From positions 310,001 through 374,000 of the forward strand of contig NZ_JACHEO010000001.1 of the NCBI RefSeq assembly GCF_014201505.1: DNA of 64,000 bases, given 5' to 3'. The position numbers and the translations under genes were made by a program. The notes beneath the pieces are model-generated. The model worked only from the letters and a program-made list of their open reading frames with translations. It was not told where the DNA came from and searched no databases. Every line of letters starts with the position of its first letter. Within the stretch, counting starts at the first letter, position 1. This document shows, in pieces, positions 50,710-60,927 of this stretch. Source of the stretch: Desulfoprunum benzoelyticum (GTDB taxonomy: Bacteria > Desulfobacterota > Desulfobulbia > Desulfobulbales > Desulfocapsaceae).

Positions 50710-53700
50710 ATGCAGATCCACTACCCGGAAAATCTTCCGGTCACCGCCCATCGTCAGGAGATCATCAACCTGCTGGCCGCGCACCAGGTCATCATCGTCG
50801 AAGGCGACACCGGCAGCGGCAAGACGACCCAGATCCCCAAATTCTGCCTTGAATTTGCCGGGCCTAAAGGGCGGCTGATCGGCTGCACCCAGCCGCGCCG
50901 GATCGCCGCGATCACCGTCGCCGCCCGGGTGAGTGAGGAGCTCGGCAGCCACGGCCGCCTCGTCGGCTACAAGATCCGTTTCCATGACGAGACCAGCCGC
51001 GACACCCGGATCAAGTTCATGACCGACGGCGTCCTGCTCGCCGAATCGCGCACCGACCCGCAGCTGCGCCGCTACCAGACGATCATCATCGACGAGGCCC
51101 ACGAGCGCAGCCTCAACATCGATTTTCTCCTTGGCTACGTCAAGCAGCTGCTGCCGTCGCGTCCCGACCTCCGGGTCATCGTCACCTCGGCGACGATCGA
51201 TGCCGCCGCCTTCTCCCGCCATTTCGACGGGGCGCCGATCGTCCGCATCGCCGGCCGCACCTACCCGGTGACCGTACGCTACCAGCCGCCCGAGGACGAC
51301 CTGAGCGAGGACAAGGACGGCTACATCGAACAGGCGGTGCGGGCGATCACCGACCTCCACCACAGCGAGGGTCCGGGCGACATCCTCGCCTTCCTGCCGA
51401 CCGAAAAGGACATCCGCCTGTGCTGCGGCCTCCTCGGCGAACAGCTGCGGCAGGCGGTCGTGCTGCCGATCTTCGGCCGCCTCCAGGCCGCCGACCAGAA
51501 AAAGATCTTCCAGAACTTTCCGCAGCGCAAGATCGTCGTCGCCACCAATGTCGCCGAGACCTCCATCACCGTCCCCGGCATCCGCTTCGTCGTCGACACC
51601 GGCCTCGCCCGGATCGCCACCTACAACCCCCGGGCCAAGACCATCGGCCTGCCGGTCAGCAGGATTTCGAAGGCGGCCTGCGACCAGCGCAAGGGCCGCT
51701 GCGGCCGGATCGGACCCGGGGTCTGTGTCCGCCTCTACGCCGAGGACGACTATCTCGGCCGGCCGGAATACACCCTGCCCGAGATCCAGCGCTCCAACCT
51801 CGCCGAGGTCATCCTGCAGATGATTGCCCTGGGGCTGGGCGACCCGGCGACCTTTCCCTTCATCGACCCGCCGCACCGGAGCGCCATCCGCGACGGCTAC
51901 GCCCTGCTGCGGGAACTGGGGGCGATCAGCGACCGCCACCACCTCACCGCCCACGGCCGGATCATGGCCGACCTGCCGATCGATCCCTGCATCTCGCGGA
52001 TCATCCTCGAGGCCAGGGACAACAACTGCCTGCGCGAGATCAAGGTCATCGCCACCGCCCTGGCGATCCAGGACCCGCGGATCCGCCCGGCGGAGAAGGA
52101 AAAGGACGCCGATGCGGCGCACAAGCTGTTTGCCCACCCCCACTCCGATTTCCTCGCCCTGCTCAATATCTGGAACCTCTTCCACCAGGTCCAGGACCAG
52201 GTCAAATCCTGGTCGCGGCTGAAGAAATTCTGCGCCGCCCATTATCTCTCGTTCCAGCGGATGCGGGAATGGCTCGATCTGCACGAGCAGCTCAGCCGCA
52301 TCCTGCACCAGCACGGCGGTTTTGTCGACAACCAGGACGAGGCTGCCTACGACAGCATCCATCGCTCGATCGTCGCCGGTTTCCTCCGCAACATCGCGAT
52401 GAAGAAACAGGAGCGGCTGTACCAGGGGGCCGGCAACCGCGAGCTGATGATCTTCCCCGGCTCGCACCAGTTCCTCAAGGGCGGGGCGTGGATCGTCGCC
52501 GCCTCGTTCCTCGAGACCGGCCGCCTCTACGCCCTGACCGTCGCCACCATCGAACCGCAATGGCTGGAGGCCATCGCCGGCCCGCTCTGCACCTATTCCT
52601 GGAGCAACCCCCACTGGCAGAAGCGCAGCGGCCGGGTCATGGCCGAGGAGCGGGTGTCGCTGTTCGGCCTGCCGATCCTGGCCGGCCGCCGGGTCGATTT
52701 TGGCCGCCGCAGCCCGAAGAACCAGGCCGAGGCCCAGGCGATCTTCATCGAGGCCGCCCTGCTGACCGGCGAGATCATCGGCAACTACCCCTTTCTCCAT
52801 CACAACCTGGAGATGATACAGGACTGGCGCGACGCCGAGGACCGCCTGCGCCGCCGCGACCTTCTCTGCGACGAGACGACGCTGCGGCAGTTCTACGCGG
52901 CGCGACTGCCGGCCGATGTCTTCGACCGCAGTTCGCTGAACCGGCTGCTGCAAGCGCGCCGCGATCAGGGCTTTCTGATGATGACGGAGGAGGACATCGT
53001 CCGCCGCCGCCCGGAGGACCGGGAACTCGCCGATTTCCCGCCGACCCTGACGGTCGGCTCGTACACGCTGCCGCTGGCCTACCATTTCGAACCCGGGGCC
53101 GACTGCGACGGCATGACAATCTCCGTGCCGGTCGATCTCGCCGCCGGCATCCCCCTCCAGACCTTCGACTGGCTGGTGCCGGGACTGCTGAAGGAGAAGA
53201 CCGCCTTCCTCCTCAAGGGCCTGCCGAAAAACCTGCGCAAACGCCTGGTGCCGCTCAACACCGCCATCGACGCGATCCTCGACGACCTTTCCCGGCGGCA
53301 GGGGCCCTATCTCCCGGCCCTCGAATCCTCGATCCTCAAGCTTTTCCGCTTCACCGTCCGCCGCTCGGACTGGCCGTCACCGCTGCCCATCCATCTTCAG
53401 CCCCGGTTCTCGATCGTCGACGCGAGCGGCCGCGAGATCGCCGCCGGCCGCGATTTCGCGGCCCTGCTCGCCGCCCCTCCCGCCGATGCCGGCAGCCGTT
53501 CCGCTCCCCCCGCCCTGGCGCCGGCCGCTCGGGAGCTCATGGACCGCTGGCAGCAGAAGACATGCACGGTCTGGGATTTTGACGGCCTCCCGGAATCGCT
53601 GACCCTGCAGACCCCGGGGCATATGGTTGCCGGCCACCTCTACCCCGCCCTCGTGCCCGCCGGCAACGCTGCGGTCACCATCACCTTCGAGGCCAATGCG

Positions 53701-54468
53701 GCGCAGGTCAGGCAGCTCAACGACACGGGCATCCTCCTTCTCTACCGCCTGCAGTTCGCCGATCACTACCGGTCGTTGAAGAGCGCCTGCACGTCGACCC
53801 TGTCAGGACCTTCGGCCCTGTGGCTGCTCGCGAGCTACACGACTCGCAAGGAGGCGGTCGACGGCCTGCTGACCTTCATCCTCCGACAGATCTTCGGCCC
53901 CCTGAACGGCACGATCCCGAACCGGGAACAGTTCGCCGCGGTCATCGCCCGGGTCAGGCAGGAGGGGCTGTACGCCCGCGGCCAGGAGCTGTGCGACCGG
54001 ATCATGGCCCTGTTGCGGCGGCGACGGGAGGTCCAGGAACAGCTGCAGCGTCTGATCGCCCTCGACAAGGGCCGGGCGATCTTCACCCCGGAGAAGCGGA
54101 ATGAGTTGGAGGGGATGCTGGCCTCGATCCTGCCCGCCGATTTTCTCCGCACCATGGAGGTCCGGCAGCTCGATGACTGCGACCGCTACCTGCGAAGCCT
54201 GACGGTCCGGCTTCAACGGCTGCATGCCAACCCGGCCAAGGACGAGGCCAAGGCGGCGCAGATCCGGCCACACCTCCATAACCTGGCCGAACTGGCCCAA
54301 CGGCTGCCGGACCCGCTGCCGGACGAACTGCGGCCGTTGGTCGCGACCTATCGGACGATGCTGCAGGAATTCAGGATCTCGCTGTTTTCCCCCGAGATCA
54401 AGACGAAGACCGTGGTGTCGGCGAAAAAACTGCAGCAGCAGTGGCAGGCCATCCGCCAGCTGTGCTGA
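50710..54468 (+). CDS. hrpA: ATP-dependent RNA helicase HrpA (DEAH box)
   Basis: A DEAH/RHA helicase of 1252 residues; HrpA in E. coli acts on mRNA and rescues stalled ribosomes. Walker A GDTGSGKTT is at 32-40, TQPRRIAA near 60, DEAH at 128-131, SAT later, and TNVAETSITVPGIRFVVDTG, then the winged-helix, ratchet and OB domains. The C-terminal DUF3418 region runs to the end, so the full HrpA architecture is present rather than the shorter HrpB. The frame is open to 50611; the ATG at 50710 matches family starts. A TATAAT at 50594-50599 may mark its promoter, but its -35 spacing is poor. Confidence 0.94.
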   Translation: MQIHYPENLPVTAHRQEIINLLAAHQVIIVEGDTGSGKTTQIPKFCLEFAGPKGRLIGCTQPRRIAAITVAARVSEELGSHGRLVGYKIRFHDETSRDTRIKFMTDGVLLAESRTDPQLRRYQTIIIDEAHERSLNIDFLLGYVKQLLPSRPDLRVIVTSATIDAAAFSRHFDGAPIVRIAGRTYPVTVRYQPPEDDLSEDKDGYIEQAVRAITDLHHSEGPGDILAFLPTEKDIRLCCGLLGEQLRQAVVLPIFGRLQAADQKKIFQNFPQRKIVVATNVAETSITVPGIRFVVDTGLARIATYNPRAKTIGLPVSRISKAACDQRKGRCGRIGPGVCVRLYAEDDYLGRPEYTLPEIQRSNLAEVILQMIALGLGDPATFPFIDPPHRSAIRDGYALLRELGAISDRHHLTAHGRIMADLPIDPCISRIILEARDNNCLREIKVIATALAIQDPRIRPAEKEKDADAAHKLFAHPHSDFLALLNIWNLFHQVQDQVKSWSRLKKFCAAHYLSFQRMREWLDLHEQLSRILHQHGGFVDNQDEAAYDSIHRSIVAGFLRNIAMKKQERLYQGAGNRELMIFPGSHQFLKGGAWIVAASFLETGRLYALTVATIEPQWLEAIAGPLCTYSWSNPHWQKRSGRVMAEERVSLFGLPILAGRRVDFGRRSPKNQAEAQAIFIEAALLTGEIIGNYPFLHHNLEMIQDWRDAEDRLRRRDLLCDETTLRQFYAARLPADVFDRSSLNRLLQARRDQGFLMMTEEDIVRRRPEDRELADFPPTLTVGSYTLPLAYHFEPGADCDGMTISVPVDLAAGIPLQTFDWLVPGLLKEKTAFLLKGLPKNLRKRLVPLNTAIDAILDDLSRRQGPYLPALESSILKLFRFTVRRSDWPSPLPIHLQPRFSIVDASGREIAAGRDFAALLAAPPADAGSRSAPPALAPAARELMDRWQQKTCTVWDFDGLPESLTLQTPGHMVAGHLYPALVPAGNAAVTITFEANAAQVRQLNDTGILLLYRLQFADHYRSLKSACTSTLSGPSALWLLASYTTRKEAVDGLLTFILRQIFGPLNGTIPNREQFAAVIARVRQEGLYARGQELCDRIMALLRRRREVQEQLQRLIALDKGRAIFTPEKRNELEGMLASILPADFLRTMEVRQLDDCDRYLRSLTVRLQRLHANPAKDEAKAAQIRPHLHNLAELAQRLPDPLPDELRPLVATYRTMLQEFRISLFSPEIKTKTVVSAKKLQQQWQAIRQLC

Positions 54469-54495
54469 ACGGCGGCCGCGGCGCCCCGCCTCCGC

Positions 54496-56862
54496 TCAGC
54501 GGCACCGTTGCTGGAGGCCGGGCCGGGATTGGCCCGACTCCCCGGCGAACACCGCCTCGCGGAAAAAGGCGATGATGTTCTTCCGCCTCCCGACCATCTT
54601 CTGCTGCTCCGGGATCAGGTCGGACTGGCGGATCTTCATGATCGTCATCTTGTACTCGATATGGCTGGCGAGGCGGTTGTCGAGGTACCAGGCATACATC
54701 AGGCCCATGAACAGACCGGGGGGAGTGAAGCCCTCGCGGCCGTTGATGAGGCGGGTGAAATGGCAGGGGTCGGCGGTGGCCTCCATCCGGGCCAGGGCCA
54801 GGTAGCGGCGCAGGTCTTCGGGGCTGAACAGGCAGGTGCGCTCACCCTCCGGCCGCAGGCGGAGATGGTAAACCTTGCCCAGCCGCAAGCCGTCGCTGAC
54901 CACATCCTCGACCCGTTTCTCGGCGGCGTAATCGCCGAGGAGCGATTCGCCGAGGGCGATCAGGAAGGCGACCTCCAAACGCCTGGGATCGGCGAACTGG
55001 TCACGGCGGATCATGATCGTCCGGCTGGGCGGGTCGAAAAACGAATAGACATTGTCCCAGCGCTGATCCCGACGCCATTCCTCTTCATGAACACAGCGGA
55101 CCGCGGCGAAGAAGCGGAGATGCTGCAGGGGGATGTCACAGTGCCGCCAGATGATGTCGCCGATCGCGGCCCTGATCTTCAGCGGGTCGAGCTCGCAATC
55201 GCAGATCCCGTAACGCTGAACTTCAATCTTCTCGAGTATGTCGTTGATCATGCGATATTTTACGCATGGGACAAGCGGCTCGCGGCCATAGCTGAAATTC
55301 TCGGCCTGGTCTTCTTCCCTCGGCCTGGGGTTGCCGTTTTCCCTCTCCCCGACAAAGGTCCGCGCCAGATGCACGGTCTTGATCGCCTGGGCCAGGATGG
55401 CCGGATCGTGCTGGATGACGCCATGCTCGATCAGGGCCTCCTTCGAGAACAGGCCGCACTCCAGCGGCACGAATCCCTGCTCCTTGACGACCCGGCGGTC
55501 GAGATAGATCGGGACCTTGCCCTCGACCGCATAGCGCTGCAGCACCGAGGCCGGGACATCGCGCAGCGACAGGCACAGGACCTCGTGGAACAGACCGGCG
55601 ATGCCGCCGGGGATGTTGCGCTCATAGGCCCGGATCATATCCGAGACGTGGAACTTCCGCTCGGGATCGGCAATGCTGAAATCGGTCTCGCCGGCCTGGA
55701 CCCAGAGGTTCGACACCAGGACCTTCAACGCCCGGCGGTTGTCGCGGACGCAGTCGGCCAGGCCGGGGACGCTGAAGATCGGGATGATCGAACTGTAGAG
55801 GCTGCCGGGGGCCAGGACCACAATATCGGCCTCAGAAATCGCATCAAGTATTTCGTTATAGGTCCTTGGTTCACCGTGAAAATCGACAAACACCCGGTCG
55901 ACCGGCACGCCCCTTCTGGCGAGGCTCGATTTATTCTCGCCCCGGATCTCAACCCCGTTGGTATAGATCAGCCGGAGCTGGGCCGGCGTCGAGGTGCAGG
56001 GCAGAACCGCCTGGTCGGCGGCCCCGAGATGCGATGACAGAGACTGCAGTCCGGCAAGCAGGGCCTGATGCAGCAGGTCCGGGCGGGCGCTCAGCTGAAC
56101 GTTGTCGAAAGACGGATCGATCTGTCGATAGACCGCCGCGGCGAGCAGCAGGTTGCCGAGACAGTGGGGCCGCTCGAGGACCCGATTGAAACGGCGGTCC
56201 ACGAACAGATGATTGACCAGTTCCTGGACAAAAAAACCGAGCGGCGGCGGCAGGCGCGACAAGGCGTCTCCGCATCCGCCCAGCAGTTCGACGGCATCGG
56301 CGGGACGGGCGGCGAAACGGTAATTGAAGATCGCGGCCAGGGCCATGGCGGTCGCACAGGCGGCTTGCCCGGACAGCGCATACAGCCGTTGCAGCCGTTC
56401 GAGCTGGATCGACGAGAGGAGGACATGGCGGAGGTCGCCGAGGGCGACCAGGGGCAGATCCTTCATCAGCTCGCCGGTCGAACCGCCGTCATCGGTAACG
56501 CAGACGACCGAGCGGGTCAACGGAAAAATCTCTTTCAGGCCGCTGAACGGTCGCCGCGTCCAGGTATCGCGGCGGCTGTCGCCGCCGATGAGATTCGACA
56601 GGCCGGTGCCGCCGCCGAAGACGACGACCTTCGTCTCGTCGACCGAATGCTCGACGAGTGATTTCCGCAGCTGACTGAACAGGGCCGCGGTCTGCTGGTC
56701 GCAGCCCGGCGGCTGGCCGTTGAGAACGAGGTCGACCAGCTTTTCACGCAGGTCCTCATGGGGCAGCAGCTCGAGGGGGGAGATCCGCCGCATCGAGAGA
56801 TCGGTCAGGTTCCGGTCCAGGTCCCCGCCCTCGCCTGCCGCTGTGGTTCTGTGCATTGCCAT
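54496..56862 (-). CDS. YvcK/CofD-family protein with large extra domains
   Basis: The core (about 77-480) matches the YvcK/UPF0052 gluconeogenesis-factor family: VVVFGGGTGLSNLIGG (79-94), VTDDGGSTGEL (122-132), GDLRH (142-146) and APGSLYSSIIPIFSV. YvcK proteins bind UDP-sugars and influence central carbon use and cell wall growth in Gram-positives. At 788 residues this one is more than twice the usual 320: there are about 75 extra residues before the core and about 260 after it (from near 530), a region I do not recognise, rich in aromatic and Arg residues. It could be regulated or localised through that domain. Convergent with hrpA. Confidence 0.82.
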   Translation of the reverse strand: MAMHRTTAAGEGGDLDRNLTDLSMRRISPLELLPHEDLREKLVDLVLNGQPPGCDQQTAALFSQLRKSLVEHSVDETKVVVFGGGTGLSNLIGGDSRRDTWTRRPFSGLKEIFPLTRSVVCVTDDGGSTGELMKDLPLVALGDLRHVLLSSIQLERLQRLYALSGQAACATAMALAAIFNYRFAARPADAVELLGGCGDALSRLPPPLGFFVQELVNHLFVDRRFNRVLERPHCLGNLLLAAAVYRQIDPSFDNVQLSARPDLLHQALLAGLQSLSSHLGAADQAVLPCTSTPAQLRLIYTNGVEIRGENKSSLARRGVPVDRVFVDFHGEPRTYNEILDAISEADIVVLAPGSLYSSIIPIFSVPGLADCVRDNRRALKVLVSNLWVQAGETDFSIADPERKFHVSDMIRAYERNIPGGIAGLFHEVLCLSLRDVPASVLQRYAVEGKVPIYLDRRVVKEQGFVPLECGLFSKEALIEHGVIQHDPAILAQAIKTVHLARTFVGERENGNPRPREEDQAENFSYGREPLVPCVKYRMINDILEKIEVQRYGICDCELDPLKIRAAIGDIIWRHCDIPLQHLRFFAAVRCVHEEEWRRDQRWDNVYSFFDPPSRTIMIRRDQFADPRRLEVAFLIALGESLLGDYAAEKRVEDVVSDGLRLGKVYHLRLRPEGERTCLFSPEDLRRYLALARMEATADPCHFTRLINGREGFTPPGLFMGLMYAWYLDNRLASHIEYKMTIMKIRQSDLIPEQQKMVGRRKNIIAFFREAVFAGESGQSRPGLQQRCR

Positions 56863-56891
56863 CGTCGCCCGTCAGTCCGGAAGCCGGGCCT

Positions 56892-57656
56892 TCAGCCGTT
56901 ACCGCCGGCCAGGTAGGCCTCGACCCGGCGCAGATCGTCGGGGGTATCGACCTCGATCGAATCATGCTCCGTCAGCACGACCCTGATCCGGTAGCCGTAT
57001 TCGAGGGCGCGCAGCTGTTCGAGCTTCTCGAAGCGCTCCCACTCGCCTTCCGGCAGGGCGACGAAGGTCAGCAGGAAGCCCTTGCGGTAGGCGTAGAAGC
57101 CGAGGTGCTTGTAGTAGGTCGGGGTGATGCCCTCCTCAGGGTTGCGCTGGAAAGGGATCGGCGACCGGGAAAAATAAAGGGCGTTGCGATTGCGGTCGAA
57201 CACCGTCTTGACGTGATTGGGGTCGTTGATCTCCTCCGGCCGGACGATCTTGTAGATCAGGGTCGACATCGGCAGCGACGGGTCGTCGAGCAGCGGCCGG
57301 GCCACCTGTTCCACGACCTCCGCCGCGAACAGCGGCTGATCGCCCTGGATGTTGACGACGACATCGTGCTCGGAGATCCCCAGCAGTTCCGCCGCCTCCG
57401 CCAGGCGGTCCGATCCCGAGACATGGTCGTTGCGGGTCAGCACATATTCGCCGCCGAAGGATTGAACGCAGTCGCCGATTCGTTTATCATCAGTGGCGAC
57501 GATGACCCGGGACAGCAGCGCGACCCGCTGCGCCCGCTCGACGACGTGCTGGATCATCGGTTTGCCGGCGATGGGGGCCAGCGGCTTGCCTCGGAACCGG
57601 TTCGATTCATAACGCGCCGGAATAATGGCGATGACTTCGGTTTTCTGATTGTCCAT
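56892..57656 (-). CDS. kdsB: 3-deoxy-manno-octulosonate cytidylyltransferase KdsB
   Basis: Activates Kdo with CTP to CMP-Kdo for LPS inner core. The 254 residues from ATG 57656 have the signature IPARYESNRFRGKPL (12-26), VATDD, NIQGDQP and IEVDTPDDL near the end, all as in KdsB. The longer frame to 57740 overlaps the divergent rsmJ gene and is not used. Just 29 bases downstream of the YvcK-like gene's start, on the same strand, so they may be one transcript. Confidence 0.96.
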   Translation of the reverse strand: MDNQKTEVIAIIPARYESNRFRGKPLAPIAGKPMIQHVVERAQRVALLSRVIVATDDKRIGDCVQSFGGEYVLTRNDHVSGSDRLAEAAELLGISEHDVVVNIQGDQPLFAAEVVEQVARPLLDDPSLPMSTLIYKIVRPEEINDPNHVKTVFDRNRNALYFSRSPIPFQRNPEEGITPTYYKHLGFYAYRKGFLLTFVALPEGEWERFEKLEQLRALEYGYRIRVVLTEHDSIEVDTPDDLRRVEAYLAGGNG

Positions 57657-57731
57657 ACCCCAGATCCATTGATAGAAATTGACGCAGCCCGGCATCCTCC
57701 CGGTCCATACCCCCGATAGCTGCAGGCGCCC

Positions 57732-58520
57732 ATGGCACACGCACCGACCCTTCCGCTCTCATGTACCGCAAGCTCCCCCGCTTTGCACCAAAAAGCCGAG
57801 ATCCTGGCCAAAAAGCTGGGTCTCCCCTGCACCCCGGGACCGGCGGCAGCGCCGCAGCTGGTCTACACCGAACGGGGACTGGAACTGCGGCTGCGGCTGG
57901 GCGGCCCCGATACGGTCGGGGCCAGCGTCCTCCATATCGATTTCAGCGGCGGCCGCTCCGGCTACCGCCACGCCCGCAACTGCACGATCAAGCAGCCGTT
58001 GGCCCGGGCGATCGGCATCAGGCCGGGGGTGCGGCCGACCGTGTTCGACGCTACCGCCGGGATGGGCGCCGACGCCTTCGTCCTCGCCTGCCTCGGCTGC
58101 CGCGTCACCATGAACGAGCGATCGCCGGTGGTCGGCGCCCTGCTGGCCGACGCCATCGAACGGGCGATGCAGGCCCCGGAGATCGCGGCGATCTTTTGCG
58201 ACCGGATCGACCTGATCGTCGGCGACGCCCGCTCGACACTGCAGACGCTGAGCGATCCGCCCGAGACGATCTATCTCGACCCGATGTACCCCCACGGCCC
58301 CAACTCCGCCCTCAACAGCAAGGAGATGCGGATGATCCGGGCCATCGTCGGCGATGACGTCGACGGCCCGGAACTGCTGGCCCAGGCCCTGCTGACGGCA
58401 GCGCAGCGGGTCGTCGTCAAACGCCCCAAGGGGGCGCCGCTGCTTCATCAGCGGCCGCCCAGCCACCAGGTGCTGATGAAGAACAGCCGCTTCGACGTCT
58501 ACCTCCGCCGTCACTTGTGA
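57732..58520 (+). CDS. rsmJ: 16S rRNA (guanine1516-N2)-methyltransferase RsmJ
   Basis: Methylates G1516 of 16S rRNA. The 262-residue protein has the DUF548-family SAM site DATAGMGADAFVLA (106-119), NERSPVVGALL (acidic loop) and the catalytic LDPMYPHGPNSALNSKEM start (182-199) typical of RsmJ/YhiQ. Divergent from kdsB with 75 bases between starts. Its last 10 bases overlap the end of rlmH on the other strand. Confidence 0.93.
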   Translation: MAHAPTLPLSCTASSPALHQKAEILAKKLGLPCTPGPAAAPQLVYTERGLELRLRLGGPDTVGASVLHIDFSGGRSGYRHARNCTIKQPLARAIGIRPGVRPTVFDATAGMGADAFVLACLGCRVTMNERSPVVGALLADAIERAMQAPEIAAIFCDRIDLIVGDARSTLQTLSDPPETIYLDPMYPHGPNSALNSKEMRMIRAIVGDDVDGPELLAQALLTAAQRVVVKRPKGAPLLHQRPPSHQVLMKNSRFDVYLRRHL

Positions 58521-58978
58521 TATTTTTCCCCGGCCTTGATGGTGTAGGCGCGGTACAGCTGCTCGAGCAGGAGCAGCCGCACCATGTCGTGGGTGAAGGT
58601 CATCGGCGACAGCGACAGCCGCAGATCGGCCCGCCCCAGGACTTCGCCCGAGTGGCCGCAGGGGCCGCCGATCAGGTAGCAGACCTGCCTGATCCCCCGC
58701 TGTTCCCAGCCGCTGATGAGGGCGGCAAATTGCTCCGAGGTGTACTGGCCGCCGCCGGCATCGAGGGCGACGACGAAGGCGCCGGGAGGGACGGTCTTCA
58801 GCAGCAGCCGGCCTTCGCTCTCCATCAGGTCTTCCGCCCGGCCCCGGGTTTTGCCCGGGTCCTTCAACACCCGCACCGACAGGGTGGTGTAGTGACGCAG
58901 CCGCCGGCAGTAGTCGTCGATCCCCGCCCCCAGCGCGGCGTCCTTGGTCCTGCCGAGCAGCGGCAACTCATGAATCAT
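58511..58978 (-). CDS. rlmH: 23S rRNA (pseudouridine1915-N3)-methyltransferase RlmH
   Basis: A SPOUT methyltransferase acting on assembled 70S ribosomes at pseudouridine 1915 of 23S rRNA. The 155 residues end with the knot motif: YLIGGPCGHSGEV, RADLRLSLSPMTFTHDMVR, LLLEQLYRAYTI and the final KYHK, all diagnostic. PCGHSGEV departs slightly from the common GxxGxSxEV. Convergent with rsmJ, a coupling of two rRNA methyltransferase genes on opposite strands. Confidence 0.95.
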   Translation of the reverse strand: MIHELPLLGRTKDAALGAGIDDYCRRLRHYTTLSVRVLKDPGKTRGRAEDLMESEGRLLLKTVPPGAFVVALDAGGGQYTSEQFAALISGWEQRGIRQVCYLIGGPCGHSGEVLGRADLRLSLSPMTFTHDMVRLLLLEQLYRAYTIKAGEKYHK

Positions 58979-59082
58979 GCGGTCTTCTCCGGACGATGTG
59001 ATCGGCGTCGACGCCGGCCGCCGGCTGTCGCCAGGCCGGCGGATACCGGCATATATCCGCGGCCATAGCGGGAAATATCACT

Positions 59083-59110
59083 TTGGAATTGCACCCGAGT
59101 GGTGTATTAC
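59083..59110 (+). promoter_or_regulatory. Candidate sigma70 promoter for msbA
   Basis: TTGGAA at 59083-59088 and TATTAC at 59105-59110 with a 16-base spacer, about 65 bases before the msbA ATG. Read by eye only. Confidence 0.35.
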
Positions 59111-59177
59111 TAGTCGCGAATTTGCGCGCCCGCTCCCGGCCCCCGGCGGCCGACCAATTTTAGCATCAAAGTCCCAC

Positions 59178-60905
59178 ATGACAAACAAGGAAATTCTGCT
59201 CAGGATCTATGCGGTCATCCGCCCCTACCAGTCACGGCTCTTCATCGCCATGGCCGGGATGATCTTCGTCGCCGCCCTGACCGGGGCCCAGGCCTACCTG
59301 GTGAAGGATCTGCTCGACAAGATCTTCATGGAAAAGAACGTCTTCTTCCTCAACGTCCTGCCGCTGGTCATCGTCCTGATCTTCTTCCTCAAAAGCGTCT
59401 GCTACTATCTCTACTACTTTCTCCTCGAGAAGGTCGGCCAGTCGGTGATCCGCGACCTGCGGGTCCAGGTCTTCGAGCACATCCACAGCCAGCCGCTGTC
59501 GTTCTTCCACCACATGCCGACCGGGACCCTGATCTCGCGCATCATCTCCGACATCACCCTGATGCAGCAGGCGGTCTCCAACGCCCTGGTCGGCACCCTG
59601 CGCGACTTCTTCCAGGTCATCATCCTCCTCGGGGTCGTCTTCTACATGAACTGGAAGCTGGCGATGTTCTCCTTCATCATCCTGCCGATCGCCGCCTACC
59701 CGATCGTCAAGTTCGGCCGGATCTTCCGCAGGCTGAGCACCAGGACCCAGGAGGAGACCGCCCACGTCACCAACATCCTCTACGAGACCATCACCGGCAA
59801 CCGCATCGTCAAGGCCTTCGGCCGCGAACAGTACGAGGGCCGGCGTTTCCGCGACCAGATCGGCACCCTCTTCGCGGTCATCATCCAGGACGCCCGCTTC
59901 CGCAGCATGCAGCACCCGCTGATGGAGTTCATCGGCGGCGTCGCCATCGCCATGATCATCTGGTTCGGCGGCAACGAGGTCATCCACGGCGACGCCACCC
60001 CCGGCACCTTCTTCGCCTTTCTCACCGCCCTGATCTCCGCCTACGAGCCGGTCAAGGGGGTGAGCCGGATCAACTCCACGATCCAGCAGGGGATGGCGGC
60101 CGCCACCCGGGTCTTCACCCTGCTCGACATAGTCCCGGAAATCGCCGACCGGGCCGGGGCGACGGTCCTGCCGCCGTTCCGCAAGACCATCGAGTTCCGG
60201 GACGTCACTTTCAGCTACGACGACGAGCAGCCGGTCCTCACCGATATCAACCTGGCCGTTCCGGCCGGCCAGGCCCTGGCCATCGTCGGCCCGAGCGGCG
60301 GCGGCAAGACGACCCTGACCAACCTGATCCCCCGCTTCCTCGACCTGAAACACGGGGCGATCCTGATCGACGGCGTCGACATCCGCGATGTCACCCTGCA
60401 GTCGCTGCGGGGCCAGATCGCGATGGTGACCCAGCAGACGATCCTCTTCAACGACACCGTCCGCAACAATATCGCCTACGGCGATCTTCACTGCAGCGAG
60501 GAGGAGCTGATCCAGGCGGCGACGGCGGCCCATGCCCTCGATTTCATCACCAGCCTGCCGCAGGGCTTCGACACGATCATCGGCGAAGGCGGGGCCCGCC
60601 TCTCCGGCGGCGAGCGCCAGCGGGTGTCGATTGCCCGGGCCATCCTCAAAAACGCCCCGATCCTGATCCTCGACGAGGCAACCTCGGCCCTCGACACCGA
60701 ATCGGAGCGGGAGGTGCAGAAGGCCCTCGAGAACCTGATGAAGGACAGAACCACCTTCGTCATCGCCCATCGCCTGTCGACGATCATCAACGCCGACCGG
60801 ATCATCGTCATCAAGGACGGGGCGATCGTCGAGGAGGGCACCCATGACGAGTTGCTGGCCCTCGGCCGCGAATACGAGCAGCTCTACAACATGCAGTACC
60901 GCTAG
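59178..60905 (+). CDS. msbA: Lipid A export ABC transporter MsbA
   Basis: Flips lipid A-core across the inner membrane. The 575 residues are a half-transporter: six N-terminal helices (about 20-310, with the coupling-helix region THVTNILYETITGNRIVKAF after residue 190) and a C-terminal ABC domain. Walker A is GPSGGGKTT, the signature LSGGERQRVSIARAIL, Walker B ILILDEATSALD, and the H-loop AHRL. Start 59178 gives the normal length; the frame is open to 58977 but crosses the rlmH start. Followed after 22 bases by the waaL gene, in line with a core-LPS operon. Confidence 0.93.
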   Translation: MTNKEILLRIYAVIRPYQSRLFIAMAGMIFVAALTGAQAYLVKDLLDKIFMEKNVFFLNVLPLVIVLIFFLKSVCYYLYYFLLEKVGQSVIRDLRVQVFEHIHSQPLSFFHHMPTGTLISRIISDITLMQQAVSNALVGTLRDFFQVIILLGVVFYMNWKLAMFSFIILPIAAYPIVKFGRIFRRLSTRTQEETAHVTNILYETITGNRIVKAFGREQYEGRRFRDQIGTLFAVIIQDARFRSMQHPLMEFIGGVAIAMIIWFGGNEVIHGDATPGTFFAFLTALISAYEPVKGVSRINSTIQQGMAAATRVFTLLDIVPEIADRAGATVLPPFRKTIEFRDVTFSYDDEQPVLTDINLAVPAGQALAIVGPSGGGKTTLTNLIPRFLDLKHGAILIDGVDIRDVTLQSLRGQIAMVTQQTILFNDTVRNNIAYGDLHCSEEELIQAATAAHALDFITSLPQGFDTIIGEGGARLSGGERQRVSIARAILKNAPILILDEATSALDTESEREVQKALENLMKDRTTFVIAHRLSTIINADRIIVIKDGAIVEEGTHDELLALGREYEQLYNMQYR

Positions 60906-60927
60906 CACAGCGAAGGAACGCCTGGAG

